Source: Lysobacterales bacterium (GTDB lineage: Bacteria; Pseudomonadota; Gammaproteobacteria; Xanthomonadales; SZUA-36). Taken from it: a DNA stretch of 7,126 nt. Made by a program: the position numbers and the translations under genes. Each line of letters opens with the position of its first letter. Positions within the stretch are counted from its first letter, which is position 1. Positions 5,625 to 7,126 of the stretch are shown here, piece after piece. The stretch spans positions 1 to 7,126 of the forward strand of contig SHZL01000144.1 of the NCBI GenBank assembly GCA_009692275.1, given 5' to 3'. The notes under the pieces were generated by a model, which had not been told where the DNA came from, searched no databases, and saw only the letters and a list, made by a program, of their open reading frames with translations.

Positions 5625-7126
5625 GTGAACGAGGAAGTGGACCAGCTACGTCACGACAGCGACCCCCTGGAAACACAGGAGTGGTTGGAATCACTGCAGG
5701 CTGTTATCGGCCGTGAAGGGCCTGACCGCGCCCACTACCTGTTGGAAAAGCTGGTGGATTTCACCCGCCGATCCGGCGGCTACCTGCCTTACGATGCCAC
5801 TACCGCCTACATCAACACCATTCCGCCACACATGGAAAAGCGCACTCCCGGCAATGCCGAGATGGAGTACAAGATCCGGTCCCTGATTCGATGGAACGCG
5901 ATGGCCACCGTGCTTCGCGCCAGCAAAAGGGGAGGTGAACTGGGCGGGCATATCGCAAGTTTTGCTTCAGCGGCCACGCTGTACGACGTGGGTTTCAATC
6001 ATTTTTTCCGTGGGCCGGATCATCCCGGCGGTGGCGATCTGCTGTATATCCAGGGGCATTCCTCACCTGGTATTTACGCCCGCTCGTTCCTCGAAGGCCA
6101 GATCAGCGCTGAGCAGCTGGATAAATTCCGTGAGGAATCGGAAGGCAAGGGCCTGAGCTCTTACCCGCATCCGTGGCTGATGCCGAATTACTGGCAATTA
6201 CCCACGGTGTCCATGGGCCTCGGACCGATCATGGCCATCTACCAGGCGCGTTTTCTCAAGTACCTGCACAACCGCGGGATTGCGGATACTTCGGACCGGC
6301 GCGTGTGGTGTTTCCTGGGTGACGGTGAAACCGATGAGCCGGAATCTTTGGGCGCGATCTCGCTCGCTGGCCGGGAAAAACTGAACAACCTCATATTTGT
6401 CGTCAACTGCAACCTGCAGCGCCTTGATGGCCCGGTGCGCGGCAACGGCAAAATCATCCAGGAACTGGAAAGCGTATTCCGCGGCGCCGGATGGAGCGTA
6501 TTGAAAGTCATTTGGGGGGCTTATTGGGATCCCTTGTTTGCCAAGGACAAGGGCGGCCTGCTGCGCAAGCGCATGGAACAAGCCCTGGATGGCGATTACC
6601 AGAATTACAAGGCCAAGGGCGGCGCATATACCCGGGAGCATTTTTTCGGCAAATACCCGGAACTGCTGGAGATGGTTGCGAGCATGTCAAATGATGACAT
6701 CTGGCGTCTGAACCGCGGCGGACATGACCCGCACAAGATTTTTGCGGCCTACCATGAGGCCATCAAGCCCAGGGAGCGGCCCATCGTCATCCTGGCAAAG
6801 ACGGTCAAGGGCTATGGAATGGGTGGTGCCGGCGAAGCCCAGAACATTACCCACCAGCAGAAAAAAATGGATGTCGATTCGATTCGACAGTTCCGTGACC
6901 GTTTCAATATCCCGATTTCAGATGAAGAAATTGAGAATATCCCGTACTACCACCCGGGAGTTGACAGCCCGGAAGTGCAGTACATGCTTGAGCGCCGCAA
7001 ACAGCTTGGCGGGTTTTTGCCCCAACGCCGCTCTGCATTCCAGGCATTGGAAATTCCCGGGCTGGAGGCTTTTGAGTCCTTGCTCAAAACGACCGGCGAC
7101 CGCGAAATCAGCAGCACCATGGTGTT
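5625..7126 (+). CDS. aceE: Pyruvate dehydrogenase E1 (homodimeric AceE), 3' end outside the window
   Basis: Thiamine-diphosphate-dependent E1 component of the cytoplasmic pyruvate dehydrogenase complex, which decarboxylates pyruvate and acetylates the lipoyl groups of E2. About 500 codons are present, roughly the first 56% of a family protein of about 885-890 residues, and the frame is open to the window end. It aligns to E. coli AceE almost throughout with a steady offset of +3. Key sites: NTIP near 66-69; SLIRWNAMATVLRASK before GGHIASF with His109 (E. coli His106); QGHSSPG with His145 (E. coli His142); the cofactor motif opening GDGETDEPES at 232 and closing with NCNLQ (Asn261 and Asn263 flanking); EHFFGKYPE; LNRGGHDP; and NITHQQKK with His410 (E. 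coli His407, used in E2 acetylation). All expected catalytic histidines and Mg-TDP ligands in this part are present. The GTG start follows GGGAG by 7 bases. aceF and a dihydrolipoamide dehydrogenase gene would be expected downstream, but they are not in view. Confidence 0.97.
   Translation, partial: MNEEVDQLRHDSDPLETQEWLESLQAVIGREGPDRAHYLLEKLVDFTRRSGGYLPYDATTAYINTIPPHMEKRTPGNAEMEYKIRSLIRWNAMATVLRASKRGGELGGHIASFASAATLYDVGFNHFFRGPDHPGGGDLLYIQGHSSPGIYARSFLEGQISAEQLDKFREESEGKGLSSYPHPWLMPNYWQLPTVSMGLGPIMAIYQARFLKYLHNRGIADTSDRRVWCFLGDGETDEPESLGAISLAGREKLNNLIFVVNCNLQRLDGPVRGNGKIIQELESVFRGAGWSVLKVIWGAYWDPLFAKDKGGLLRKRMEQALDGDYQNYKAKGGAYTREHFFGKYPELLEMVASMSNDDIWRLNRGGHDPHKIFAAYHEAIKPRERPIVILAKTVKGYGMGGAGEAQNITHQQKKMDVDSIRQFRDRFNIPISDEEIENIPYYHPGVDSPEVQYMLERRKQLGGFLPQRRSAFQALEIPGLEAFESLLKTTGDREISSTMV

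Noticed and set aside
5611..5627. ATG directly after the maeB stop as the aceE start
   Set aside because: It reads only five codons before TGA in a different frame from AceE. The GTG at 5625 gives the correct N-terminus.
5215..5694. A minus-strand open frame across the maeB-aceE junction
   Set aside because: It is antisense to the conserved MaeB C-terminus and the AceE N-terminus. No ribosome binding site or protein family is recognisable.
1..7126. Mobile element, CRISPR, toxin-antitoxin or other accessory system
   Set aside because: All coding sequence except the TPR gene is core metabolism. There are no terminal inverted repeats, transposase motifs, repeat-spacer arrays or change in base composition that I can see.

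Overview
The window reads as central-carbon-metabolism DNA from a proteobacterium, most likely gamma- or possibly betaproteobacterial. The pyruvate dehydrogenase E1 is the single-chain AceE type, the malic enzyme is a MaeB type with a C-terminal phosphotransacetylase-like domain, and the pyruvate kinase is PykA-like. Base composition is moderately GC-rich by eye and even across the window. GTG starts are common (three of five genes) with recognisable Shine-Dalgarno sequences. I see no insertion sequence, phage gene, tRNA, rRNA or CRISPR array. Assignment below class level is not supported by what I can read.

Layout. Positions 1-578 (minus strand) hold the first 192 codons of a tetratricopeptide-repeat (TPR) protein whose C-terminal part lies outside the window. 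A 111-base divergent spacer (579-689) follows. The rest is a plus-strand run: pyk (690-2147), a 119-base leader with short repeats (2148-2266), a class I fructose-bisphosphate aldolase (2267-3286), maeB (3325-5610, preferred GTG start) and aceE (5625 to the window end; about 500 codons present of roughly 885-890). Gaps of 38 and 14 bases link aldolase-maeB-aceE as a probable transcription unit. pyk may belong to it or be joined by read-through.

How the genes fit together. Aldolase interconverts fructose-1,6-bisphosphate and triose phosphates. Pyk makes pyruvate from PEP, MaeB makes pyruvate plus reduced nicotinamide nucleotide from malate, and AceE commits pyruvate to acetyl-CoA. The cluster therefore puts two pyruvate-producing enzymes and the main pyruvate-consuming enzyme side by side. 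The MaeB regulatory domain has lost the phosphotransacetylase active-site residues, which fits a sensor of acetyl-CoA-type metabolites rather than an enzyme. Pyk carries the sequence signature of K+-independent pyruvate kinases.

I did not find a convincing undescribed system. The most useful second looks are the gene grouping itself, the edge-truncated TPR gene, the repeat-containing aldolase leader, the Pyk monovalent-cation signature and the in-phase duplicated stop region after pyk.
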